From Rhodopirellula baltica SH 1 (GTDB lineage: Bacteria; Planctomycetota; Planctomycetia; Pirellulales; Pirellulaceae): DNA of 64,000 nucleotides. The first letter of the stretch is position 1, and each line of letters opens with the position of its first letter. The DNA is taken from assembly GCF_000196115.1 (NCBI RefSeq), contig NC_005027.1:6258001-6322000 (forward strand). The letters run 5' to 3'. Of the stretch, positions 17,480-25,603 are shown in pieces. The notes under the pieces were generated by a model, which saw nothing but the letters and a program-made list of their open reading frames with translations, was not told the origin of the DNA and made no database searches. A program made the translations under genes and the position numbers.

Positions 17480-18829
17480 GTGATTCTACCGTCTGCCAAT
17501 CAATTTGTCTCTGCCGAGAATCTTCTCTCGGTAAGTCGCACTTCAAGCAGGCCAAAGACGCTTGTTTTGCCTGAGTCGTTGCGTCCGGAAGCCTATCTGC
17601 CTCCTTCGTTGCAACATCGGCAGGATGACGCTCGTTATTTCATTCACCTGATTCTTAGCAAGCTGGCAGTCGGGGACGTCGATTCAAACGGTTGGGTTTT
17701 GCTCTGCGGCGAATACCTGAAACGCGTGATGTGTTGTCATGACTACGCAGCTGTCATTCGGTCTCTGATTAATGCTGGTGTTGTTCGTCGGCAAGCCTAT
17801 CGAAATGGAGTTCGCTGCTTCGGGTACAAGCTGCACGAAAGCTTCCTGTACGACAGGCACACCCGAGTAGCCGTGAAAGACGCTCGTCTAATCCGCGCAT
17901 TGGAACGGGGTCGTGAGGAGCACAGGCAGCAACAGGATGCAAGAAGGCGACCTGTCCACGATCACCTCGAAACTCTGCAATACAGCCTAAAGATCGATTG
18001 GGAGTACGCACAAGCGATCTTGAAGACGCTGCCAGACATCAATCGCTTCGATAGCCAGGGGATTCTCGTCAGAGACCTCCATGAACGACGCTTCCGTTTT
18101 TCCATCGGGAACTACGGACGAGTTTCGAACAGCATTACGAACTTGAGCAGACACCTTCGATCAGCGTTACGGCACAGAGGACAGGAGCTACGACAAGTAG
18201 ACATCAAGAACGCACAACCGGCACTTCTCGGGCAGGAGGTCCACCGAAGAGAGCAAGAGCACATAGCACCAGGCCAGCAGGGAACAGGAAGGCAGCACAA
18301 CCAACCCAAAGAGCAATCCAATTATGATTCTCAAAATTCCGGTTCAAGTGCTCTCTTCCCGGCCAAGCAGTCGATCAAATTGGACGTGCCGCGATATATC
18401 GAACTCGCTCAACAAGGGAAACTGTACGAATTCTTGCAGACGCAATTGCCACACATGAACAGGGAGCGAATCAAAAGACGGTTCCTGAGTGATGTCTTGG
18501 CCAAGCGTCAGACAGCTAGCGGTCATGAATACCCGAGCGAGGTTGAAGACTGTTTCAAGCGGGCTTTCCCCACGGTCTACTCGCACATCCGCGATATCAA
18601 CGACCACGGCAGGCAGCACGCCAATCTGATTCGCATCCTTCAGCGAGCGGAGTCTGACTTGGTCATCGGGCAAGTGTCTGAACTGCTGCGCGTGGATCAT
18701 CCACGTACATTTTTCATCACGCTGCATGATGCCATCTACACGACCGATTCAAATCTGACTTTGATCGAGGATAGTTTCCAAGCCGTTTTCGATCAGAACG
18801 GCTATTCGATGTCGTTAAAGGTTGGCTGA
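17480..18829 (+). CDS. Putative replication protein with family-A polymerase-like motifs
   Basis: A 449-residue protein that I do not recognise as a named family. An N-terminal winged-helix-like part (about 45-117) ends YRNGVRCFGYKL. The rest shows, in polymerase order, a motif A-like DIKNAQPALLG (Asp 241), a basic segment RERIKRRFLSDVLAKR (about 328-343, like the O-helix motif B), QRAESDLVIG (388-397) and a motif C-like LHDAIY (His 416, Asp 417). A low-complexity Gln/Ser-rich insert (about 256-292) splits A from B. These are the signatures of the PolA/T7-type single-subunit polymerase palm. No exonuclease or primase domain is visible. GTG 17480 has only a weak ribosome site, so the start is uncertain. 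Assignment to replication is inference. Confidence 0.6.
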   Translation: MILPSANQFVSAENLLSVSRTSSRPKTLVLPESLRPEAYLPPSLQHRQDDARYFIHLILSKLAVGDVDSNGWVLLCGEYLKRVMCCHDYAAVIRSLINAGVVRRQAYRNGVRCFGYKLHESFLYDRHTRVAVKDARLIRALERGREEHRQQQDARRRPVHDHLETLQYSLKIDWEYAQAILKTLPDINRFDSQGILVRDLHERRFRFSIGNYGRVSNSITNLSRHLRSALRHRGQELRQVDIKNAQPALLGQEVHRREQEHIAPGQQGTGRQHNQPKEQSNYDSQNSGSSALFPAKQSIKLDVPRYIELAQQGKLYEFLQTQLPHMNRERIKRRFLSDVLAKRQTASGHEYPSEVEDCFKRAFPTVYSHIRDINDHGRQHANLIRILQRAESDLVIGQVSELLRVDHPRTFFITLHDAIYTTDSNLTLIEDSFQAVFDQNGYSMSLKVG

Positions 18830-19183
18830 CAGGTACCACTCGCACTCGTCGCAGGGATGTGCGATAGCAACCTGCAGACGCGTGCATTCAACCAGCAGGC
18901 AAGTCCTGAGGACCGCTCGCCGGGATATGCGTGGGAGAATCAAACACTAGGTCAGCGAAAATCGCCGAGCAACGATCCGCTCATTTCCCGGTCGTTGAAC
19001 GTGATCTACAGGTCTTTGCTCTCTGGGAAAATTCCCGTATGAGATCCGGCGATCTGCGTCGATTCCCGAAACCGTTGCGTTTTGATGCGCGTAATTGCAA
19101 CGACTTGCAAGTTGACAATTAGTGACGAATCGATGATATTCGCTATAAGAGAAAGCGTGATTTCTTAGTGTGGAAAGTCTTGC
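18830..19183. other. Non-coding region before direct repeat copy B
   Basis: About 350 bases with no supported gene. A near-palindrome GGGAAAATTCCC at about 19025-19036 loosely recalls the three palindromes upstream of the module. The large direct repeat begins at 19184. Confidence 0.4.
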
Positions 19184-19620
19184 CTCTTGATCAGAGTCCT
19201 TCGTGGGATGGGCTACCTGTAGCTCTCAACCACTGATGGATGGAATGGGTGAGTCGGACAAGTCTATTGCGAGTGATCAAGCAGTTTGTCTGTCAGAAAA
19301 TTCTTGCCCCGAGACCGTGACCTGTCCCCCTGGCGGTTCCAGTGGTCCGGCAATCTGAATTGCAAGAACATTCTCTTTGCTATGTTCGGCTGAACGACGC
19401 AATGAAAATGTCGGGACGACGGAGTCTTGCAGCCGAGCGATCAACACCTGTTAACCACCGGAGTTCGAACCGCAATTGCTATGGAACCTGAACCACAAGA
19501 GTCCCAGTCGCAAACGGGAGTTACGTGACCGACGCTCGTTCTAGCTGCACTCCACCGTGTGAGCGACGAATTGGTGTGGGGGCTTGCTAGGTAGGACCTA
19601 AGTTGGATCCACGACGGGAG

Positions 19621-20481
19621 TTAAGTGTCATCGATCTCGTTGGTTTCTCGGTGGATCTCGCTCAGCGTCGCACCGGATAAGTCCTTCCATTCCGTCCACC
19701 CGTTCGCGCTAGCACCGAGCACGACTGAGCTGGGAGAAGGGAAAAGGTAGTCCTGAAGGTAGAAGTAGTTTCCGTGACGCTCTTCAAGGATTCCCGACTC
19801 GATCATCTTCTGACGTTGTGAATGGACTGAATCCGGCGCCGACGCCGTGAACTCGGTTCGTGATCGGCTTCCCTGACGGACAACGAATCCATCCTCTACC
19901 AATTCGCCGGTCGCATCGCATCCTCGTGAGCGGATGAAGAATCGAGACGTTGGGCCAGCTGTCTTCGAGACTGGTTCGAACACCGGGTACCCGAGAGTCG
20001 AGACAAGGGTGCTGATGGTTTCGAACACGTCGAGCAATTCGGCTTCCATCGGCTCAGGGACGTAGATTGACGTCTCCGGTACCTGCCCATTGTCCAGTGA
20101 GAAACGATTCACCTCCTTGGCCTTCTGCATGCAATGCCATTCCAAATAGCGTATGTGAGCCTGCGTGAAGTTCTGCGTTTTCGACACGCAAAAGACCGCT
20201 GTCTTCCAGAATGTTTTCGTCTTGTTGTGGCTGTCAAATCGCTTTCGGGCATCCTCAGTCTGCCCAACGTAGACAATTGGTTTTGCGCCCTCCTCGTCTT
20301 CACCGAAAAGGAAATAGACTCTCGGTAAAGTGAGTTCTTGCCGCGACTTCCCCTGGGCGAGATCGCTACGAGGAATCAGCACGGCCTGCACGATTCGGGT
20401 GGTGATTTCGGCGATCCGGATTCCACGTGGTTCACCGGTGGGCAAGTAGATCTGAATCGTTTTCGCGGTCGGTGATGTCAT
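19621..20481 (-). CDS. GIY-YIG nuclease family protein with DUF4357 (copy B)
   Basis: It encodes the same 286-residue protein as 4796-5656, with GIY-YIG core residues in VYFLFGEDEEG and IVYVGQTEDARKRF and the DUF4357 tail. The protein sequences are identical, so this copy is recent or kept identical by gene conversion. It is divergent from hsdM copy B. It is likely functional to the same extent as copy A. Confidence 0.8.
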   Translation of the reverse strand: MTSPTAKTIQIYLPTGEPRGIRIAEITTRIVQAVLIPRSDLAQGKSRQELTLPRVYFLFGEDEEGAKPIVYVGQTEDARKRFDSHNKTKTFWKTAVFCVSKTQNFTQAHIRYLEWHCMQKAKEVNRFSLDNGQVPETSIYVPEPMEAELLDVFETISTLVSTLGYPVFEPVSKTAGPTSRFFIRSRGCDATGELVEDGFVVRQGSRSRTEFTASAPDSVHSQRQKMIESGILEERHGNYFYLQDYLFPSPSSVVLGASANGWTEWKDLSGATLSEIHRETNEIDDT

Positions 20482-20652
20482 TCTGTCCCTCTGGTTGCTG
20501 CCGACCTCCAGCATATTGCGGGGGTCCGAATTTTGATAGGCTGTCGCCCCTTCGGCTCGATCTGGAAACGGCTGCGTCCACGCTGTGGGGATCCGTTACG
20601 GTGCGGGACCGTCGAAGAGACAACAACAACGAGTTCCGCATGGAGAAGCGAA

Positions 20653-22191
20653 TTGATCACGGGTGAAATCAAGAGCAAGGTCGACAGGCTCTGGGACGCG
20701 TTTTGGACGGGCGGGATCTCGAATCCGCTGGAGGTGATGGAGCAAATCACGTATCTGCTGTTCATCAAACGCCTCGACGATCTGCATACGCTCGAAGAAA
20801 ACAAAGCCGACCGCACCAAGAAGCCGATGGAAAATCGGATCTTCCCCGAGGGCAAGGACGAAAAGAAACGCTCCTACGAAGACCTCCGCTGGTCGCGGTT
20901 CAAACACTTCGAGCCCAAGGAAATGTTCGATGTGGTCAACGAGCACGTCTTTCCGTTTCTGCGAACGCTCGGTGGTGACGGATCGACGTACACCAAGCAC
21001 ATGAAAGACGCTCGGTTCACGATCCCCACACCGGCGCTGCTGGCCCGAGTCGTGGACATGATCGACCAAGTGCCGATGGAGGATCGGGACACCAAGGGCG
21101 ATCTGTACGAATACATGCTCGGCAAGATCGCCTCAGCGGGCCAGAACGGCCAATTCCGAACGCCGCGTCACATCATCGAATTAATGGTGGAACTGACCGC
21201 ACCGACGCCGACGGACGTGATCTGCGATCCGGCTTGCGGAACGGCTGGGTTCTTGGTCGTGGCGGGTGAGTACCTGCGTGAAAAACATCCCGAAGTCCTC
21301 CGCGATGCCAAGCTGAAAAAGCACTTCCATGGCGACATGTTCCACGGATTTGACTTCGACAGCACGATGCTGCGGATCGGCAGCATGAACATGCTGCTGC
21401 ACGGCGTGGAGAATCCCGACATCGTCTACCGCGACTCGTTGGCTCAGGAACACGGTGCGGAGGAAGAACGCTACTCGCTGGTGCTGGCCAATCCTCCGTT
21501 CGCTGGCTCGCTGGATTACGAAAGCTGTGCCAAGGACTTATTGCAAGTCGTCAAGACGAAGAAGACCGAGCTGCTGTTTTTGACGCTGTTCCTGCGGTTG
21601 CTCAAGCCCGGTGGCCGCGCGGCGATCATCGTCCCCGACGGCGTGTTGTTCGGTTCGTCGAAGGCCCACAAGACGCTGCGGAAGATGTTGGTCGAGGATC
21701 AGAAGCTGGACGGGATCATTTCGATGCCCGGCGGCGTGTTCAAGCCGTATGCGGGCGTCTCGACGGCGATCGTGTTGTTCACCAAGACCAACTCGGGCGG
21801 CACCGAGCACGTTTGGTTCTACGACATGCAGGCCGATGGCAAGTCGCTGGACGACAAGCGAACCGAATTGTTACCACCGGAGAAGCAAGGCCCAGCGCCG
21901 ACGGCGAAGCTGACGGGGGACGAGCACGCCAAGAACAACTTGCCCGACATTTTGCAGCGATGGAGCAAGCGGGACAAGTCTGAGCGAAAGAACGAGCGGA
22001 CAGCGCAGAGCTTTTGCGTGCCGAAGTCGGACATCGTCGAGCAAGGTTACGACTTGTCGATCAACCGTTACAAGGAAGTCGTCCACGAAGAAGTCGACCA
22101 TCGCCCACCGCAAGCGATTCTGGATGAGTTGGAAAGCATCGAGAAAGAGATCACCCAAGGCATGAAGCAACTGCGGGGGATGCTGAAGTGA
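20653..22191 (+). CDS. hsdM: Type I methyltransferase HsdM (copy B)
   Basis: A 512-residue methyltransferase from TTG 20653, with GGAG 7 bases upstream as in copy A. All key motifs are intact: GQFRTPRHI, DPACGTAGF and NPPF. I count five amino-acid differences from copy A: Asn to Asp in KANRTKK, Val to Ala in TVPTP, Ile to Val in LLQIVKT, Lys to Glu in GGTKHVW and Thr to Lys in IETEIT. None falls in a catalytic motif. It overlaps the second hsdS by 4 bases. It should be an active methyltransferase with specificity 2. Confidence 0.95.
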   Translation: MITGEIKSKVDRLWDAFWTGGISNPLEVMEQITYLLFIKRLDDLHTLEENKADRTKKPMENRIFPEGKDEKKRSYEDLRWSRFKHFEPKEMFDVVNEHVFPFLRTLGGDGSTYTKHMKDARFTIPTPALLARVVDMIDQVPMEDRDTKGDLYEYMLGKIASAGQNGQFRTPRHIIELMVELTAPTPTDVICDPACGTAGFLVVAGEYLREKHPEVLRDAKLKKHFHGDMFHGFDFDSTMLRIGSMNMLLHGVENPDIVYRDSLAQEHGAEEERYSLVLANPPFAGSLDYESCAKDLLQVVKTKKTELLFLTLFLRLLKPGGRAAIIVPDGVLFGSSKAHKTLRKMLVEDQKLDGIISMPGGVFKPYAGVSTAIVLFTKTNSGGTEHVWFYDMQADGKSLDDKRTELLPPEKQGPAPTAKLTGDEHAKNNLPDILQRWSKRDKSERKNERTAQSFCVPKSDIVEQGYDLSINRYKEVVHEEVDHRPPQAILDELESIEKEITQGMKQLRGMLK

Positions 22192-23357
22192 CAAGTCACG
22201 AGGTAGCTCTCTCCGAAATCTGCGACACCGGTAGTGGTGGAACTCCGTCGCGAGCGAAGCAAGAAATCTATTACGATGGTTCGATCCCATGGGTTAAATC
22301 TGGCGAGCTTCGCGAATCAGTGATTACCGAAACCGGAGAATCCATAACCGAACTTGGGCTTAAAGAGTCATCTGCCAAGCTTCTGCCAGCTGACACACTC
22401 TTGGTCGCGTTATACGGCGCGACCGTTGGCAGAGTCGGCATGCTCGGCATTGAAGCAGCAACCAATCAAGCTGTCTGCTACTTGATTCCAGATGATACGA
22501 GAGTCGAGCGTCGGTATCTCTACCACGCCTTACGGTCAAAAGTTCCGTACTGGTTGACTCAGCGAGTCGGTGGAGGGCAACCTAACATCAGTCAGGGCGT
22601 GATCAAGAACACGAAGATTCCCCTTCCGCCGCTTTCGGAGCAGAAGCGGATCGCGGAGATCTTGGATCGGGCGGAGGCGTTGCGAGCCAAGCGTCGCGCC
22701 GCCCTCGCCCTCCTCGACGAACTCACCCAATCCATCTTGGCGAGACTTCTGGATGGCAGCGCAGATTTAGGCACGACTACTCTCGGAAACATCAGCCGTG
22801 ACATGCATCAGGGAATCAACACGGTTACCGAGAAAATTGAATACCAAAATGACGGGTTTCCAATTATTCAGTCCAAACACACAACTCAAGGCTACCTTGA
22901 CCTGTCTGACGCAAGATTCGTCAGCAAGGCGACGTACCTGAAGTACAAAGAAAAGTATCGACCAGCGCGAAACGATTTGCTGCTTTGCAACATCGGAACA
23001 ATTGGAAAAAGCTTACTCATGGAACAAGAGAACGACTTCTTGATTGCATGGAACTTGTTTCTTATCAAGCTCGATCTCGATCAGGTCTCACCCTCGTTTT
23101 GCAAACACTACTTTGATCGTCTCGCTAGTCAGCATTACTTTGATCGCTTCCTAACCGGCGGGACAGTGAAGTTCATTAGCAAGAAGACACTGAACGCTAC
23201 TCCAATTCCGCTGCCTTCGATGGACAGGCAGCGTGAGTTTGAGGAGCAGATCGCTAGTGTCGAAGTATTGAAAGAAAAACATCGTTCGGCAGTTGCCGAA
23301 TTAGATCAACTCTTCGCCTCCCTCCAACACCGGGCGTTTCGAGGGGAACTTTCATGA
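22188..23357 (+). CDS. hsdS: Type I specificity subunit HsdS (copy B, specificity 2)
   Basis: A 389-residue recognition subunit with GTG start overlapping hsdM. TRD1 (about 1-140: TPSRAKQEIYYDGSIPWVKS) and TRD2 (about 190-360: QGINTVTEKIEYQNDGFPII) show no similarity to those of the 7363 gene, yet the central block (IPLPPLSEQKR to LDELTQSI) and the end (LFASLQHRAFRGELS) are the same. It therefore directs methylation of a different bipartite target. The matching hsdR is truncated, so restriction at this site would need HsdR made from 8567. Confidence 0.93.
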   Translation: MTSHEVALSEICDTGSGGTPSRAKQEIYYDGSIPWVKSGELRESVITETGESITELGLKESSAKLLPADTLLVALYGATVGRVGMLGIEAATNQAVCYLIPDDTRVERRYLYHALRSKVPYWLTQRVGGGQPNISQGVIKNTKIPLPPLSEQKRIAEILDRAEALRAKRRAALALLDELTQSILARLLDGSADLGTTTLGNISRDMHQGINTVTEKIEYQNDGFPIIQSKHTTQGYLDLSDARFVSKATYLKYKEKYRPARNDLLLCNIGTIGKSLLMEQENDFLIAWNLFLIKLDLDQVSPSFCKHYFDRLASQHYFDRFLTGGTVKFISKKTLNATPIPLPSMDRQREFEEQIASVEVLKEKHRSAVAELDQLFASLQHRAFRGELS

Positions 23358-23376
23358 CGGAAACCGAGGGCACGCG

Positions 23377-23626
23377 ATGAGCAACTTTGACTTCCTCACC
23401 TCCGAATGGAAGGACATCCACGAAGCGGCCAGCAAAGCCGAGTCGGCGGCGATCCCCGATCCTCGCACGTCCTGCTTCTACGCTCGCCGTACGTTGGAGT
23501 TGGCGGCACGGTGGGCTTACAAGTTCGACCGGGCGTTGAAACTGCCGTACCAAGACAACTTGTCGGCGCTGATTCACGAACCCACGTTCAAGCACACCGC
23601 TGGCGATGCCGTCTTCAACAAAGCGA
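23377..23626 (+). pseudogene. hsdR: hsdR remnant, truncated after about 83 codons
   Basis: It starts exactly like the intact hsdR (SNFDFLTSEWKDIHEA...) and keeps the DUF4145-like N-terminus, then diverges at 23626/23627 after AAAGCGA. Nuclease, helicase and C-terminal domains are all missing. The frame continues by chance to 23721 through unrelated DNA that is the antisense of a broken chromosomal gene. It is not expected to be functional. The breakpoint is the right edge of the island as preserved here. Confidence 0.92.
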
Positions 23627-24774
23627 CGTTCCCATGCCTTTTTGAGGATTGGAATCCGCTGCAGTTGCTGGTTGATCAAAGACGAATGATTCTGAAGCGT
23701 CATCTGGGCGACTTTGAGTGAGTCCACTCGCTCGGTCAGCTCAGGTCCCGCGTTGGGCGTGGAGTCTGTTTCTTGTCGTGCCGCCATCCATCGGCGTTCA
23801 GCAAAATGCAACTCGTTCTTGAGGCGAGCGACTTGTTGCTTTAGCTCAATCTCTCGGAGGTCAAAGTCATCCAGTTTTTGCTCGAGCATTTCACGGGTGA
23901 AGACGATGCTGTCACCGACGATCGCCAGCTTCTTTTCTTCGATCTCAAGCTGCAGTTTTGCGATCGCTTGGTTGGCTTCGGCGATTGATAGCTCTTGGCG
24001 ACGAAGCACGAGCATTTCCTCGGCGAGCTTTTGCTCTAGCTCGGCGATTTGGATCTCGCTTTCGGTTGCCGGCGTGGAGTTTTCTTTTCGTTGACGGAGT
24101 GTCTTCGCGCGGTCATCCAATTCGAGTTTGGCGGTTTCGGCTGCGTTACGAGCTGAGACGACGGACGACTCAGCCGAAAGTAGCCGGGTGTTCGCATTGC
24201 GGACGGATTCTTTCAGTCCGTCCTGGTACACGATCGAATACGGTGGCGTTCTATCCTCGATTTTTCCATCTGCGAGTCGAGTCAGCAATTGCTTTAGCGA
24301 AGCGACTTGTGCGTCGTGGTCTTCGTTGGACGAAGTTGCCGACTGTTGCTGTGCGATGACGACATCGATTTGCTTGAGTAGGTCGACCCGACTGGAGTCA
24401 GCACTGGGCTGGTCGTTGTCGTTTCCAGACGACTCCGCCTCCTGCTTCTCTTGCAGCATCGCGACGCGAAGCTCAGCAGCAACTTCTTCTTGTTTGTTCT
24501 CCAGCACCGCAGAGGACGTTTCAGCAGCCAAATCGTCTTCCGCGGAAACGAGCGAGACGGAACTCGCTGCATCGCGACTCGAGGTCGCACTTGGCGACAG
24601 GCCAGCCTCGGATTGCCCGACGTCTTTCAGGTGAGGGACATTTGACGCGGGAGCAAGTTGTTGCGTCGCGAATTGATTTGGCTCCGTAGGAGCCGCATTC
24701 GCTTCGGGGAGTTGGGTTCCAACCAAAGAGACGGCGCAGAGACACGGCAGCAATCGTCGATAGAATTCGGTCAT
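23627..24774 (-). pseudogene. Truncated gene, probable N-terminal domain of an MscS-type channel
   Basis: About 382 codons remain, from ATG 24774 (AAGGA 8 bases upstream; an upstream in-frame start at 24816 is also possible). A signal peptide (CLCAVSLVGTQLPEANA) precedes a Ser/Ala-rich segment and a long coiled coil (about 130-370, with EIQIAELEQKLAEEMLVLRR and IAKLQLEIEEKKLAIVGD), as in the periplasmic part of MscK/KefA-like proteins. The frame passes the junction at KKAWERR and continues antisense through hsdR and hsdS to 23254, making a false 520-residue chimera. All channel domains are missing. The MscS assignment is tentative; truncation itself is clear. Confidence 0.6.
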
Positions 24775-25020
24775 CGCGAGCGTCCTTGCTTCGGTGAATG
24801 AGAGAACTTTGTTCACGGATACGCTTTTGAGCGAGACCGCAGCAAGGCTGCAAGATTCTCAGTGCACGGTCGAATCAGGGGGGCGTCATTGATCCGCGTG
24901 CTTTAAACTCGAGCCACGCTGCTTTTGACTCTCGATTTGGAGCCGAAGATTGAACTGGTCGTCACCGGGAAATCTTCTCAGCTTGCAAGCCTTCCACCGT
25001 TCACCGTCCATTTATTTGCC

Positions 25021-25401
25021 ATGCCGTTCTCCGAGTACATCGCACCCTTTGAGGAGTACCCTGTTTTGCAGGAAAGGGTGCTGGCTGTTTTGAGGCAACT
25101 GCCTGAGGACGTGCAAGCGGACTTTCTGAACGATGATCGCTTTCGAGTGGAAATCGACAATTACGTTCCCGGTGTGGGCTGGTCGTTTTTGATGCCCGCC
25201 CCTGGAATCGATGGAAACGGCAGTCGCTGCGTGATTCTGCGAAGCAAGTTGGCGGACGCGACGGAAGGGTTCGCACATTATGTGATCGCTCACGAGTTTG
25301 CGCATGCGTTTTTGCGGAACGGTGGCTGGGGTGAGATCACTGACATTGAAGAGGCCGCGGATGCGTTGGCGGCGTCTTGGGGTTTCACACGACCCGCGTG
25401 A
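25021..25401 (+). CDS. Small HExxH zincin-like protein
   Basis: A 126-residue protein from ATG 25021; an upstream TTG at 24925 would add 32 residues with no clear ribosome site. It contains HEFAHAF (about 90-96), the HExxH zinc signature, and a downstream acidic segment ITDIEEAADALAASWGF that could supply the third ligand, as in ImmA/IrrE-like or minigluzincin proteases. No signal peptide or membrane segment is visible, so it is probably cytoplasmic. The substrate is unknown. It is divergent from the truncated channel gene and is followed by a 116-bp repeat element. Confidence 0.65.
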   Translation: MPFSEYIAPFEEYPVLQERVLAVLRQLPEDVQADFLNDDRFRVEIDNYVPGVGWSFLMPAPGIDGNGSRCVILRSKLADATEGFAHYVIAHEFAHAFLRNGGWGEITDIEEAADALAASWGFTRPA

Positions 25402-25468
25402 ATAGGCTCACGATGAGTGGCATCGGCTTCCTGCCTGTGATGGCGCGGAACAAAGGTTGGAAGCCTAT

Positions 25469-25584
25469 CAGCCTGTTGATTTAGTCGTATACCGAGTGAC
25501 AACAATTAGCCGATGGGCGTTAGCCCCGGTTGGCGTCTGACTAACCGCCGCTAACGCGGTACGGCTCATTAAATCAACAGCCCG
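25469..25584 (+). repeat. 116-bp inverted-repeat element, copy 1
   Basis: It begins CAGCCTGTTGATTTA and ends TTAAATCAACAGCCCG. The whole 116 bp appears identical to the copy at 32454-32569. Internal GCGTTAGC/GCTAACGC arms form a second inverted repeat. It is a non-coding, MITE- or REP-like element. Confidence 0.9.
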
Positions 25585-25603
25585 CTGTGCCGCACCCTCT
25601 GTT

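Larger units (their letters stand above)
19184..22191. repeat. Large direct repeat, copy B (3.0 kb)
   Basis: The second copy of 4359-7366 (offset 14,825 bp), carrying the same leader, GIY-YIG/DUF4357 gene and hsdM. The left boundary is sharp: the base before it differs (C here, G in copy A) and no integrase remnant precedes it. Confidence 0.95.

Noticed and set aside
22600-25500. attR copy of the tRNA-Lys 3' end
   Set aside because: No matching sequence was found by eye; consistent with deletion of the right end, so no att site is annotated.
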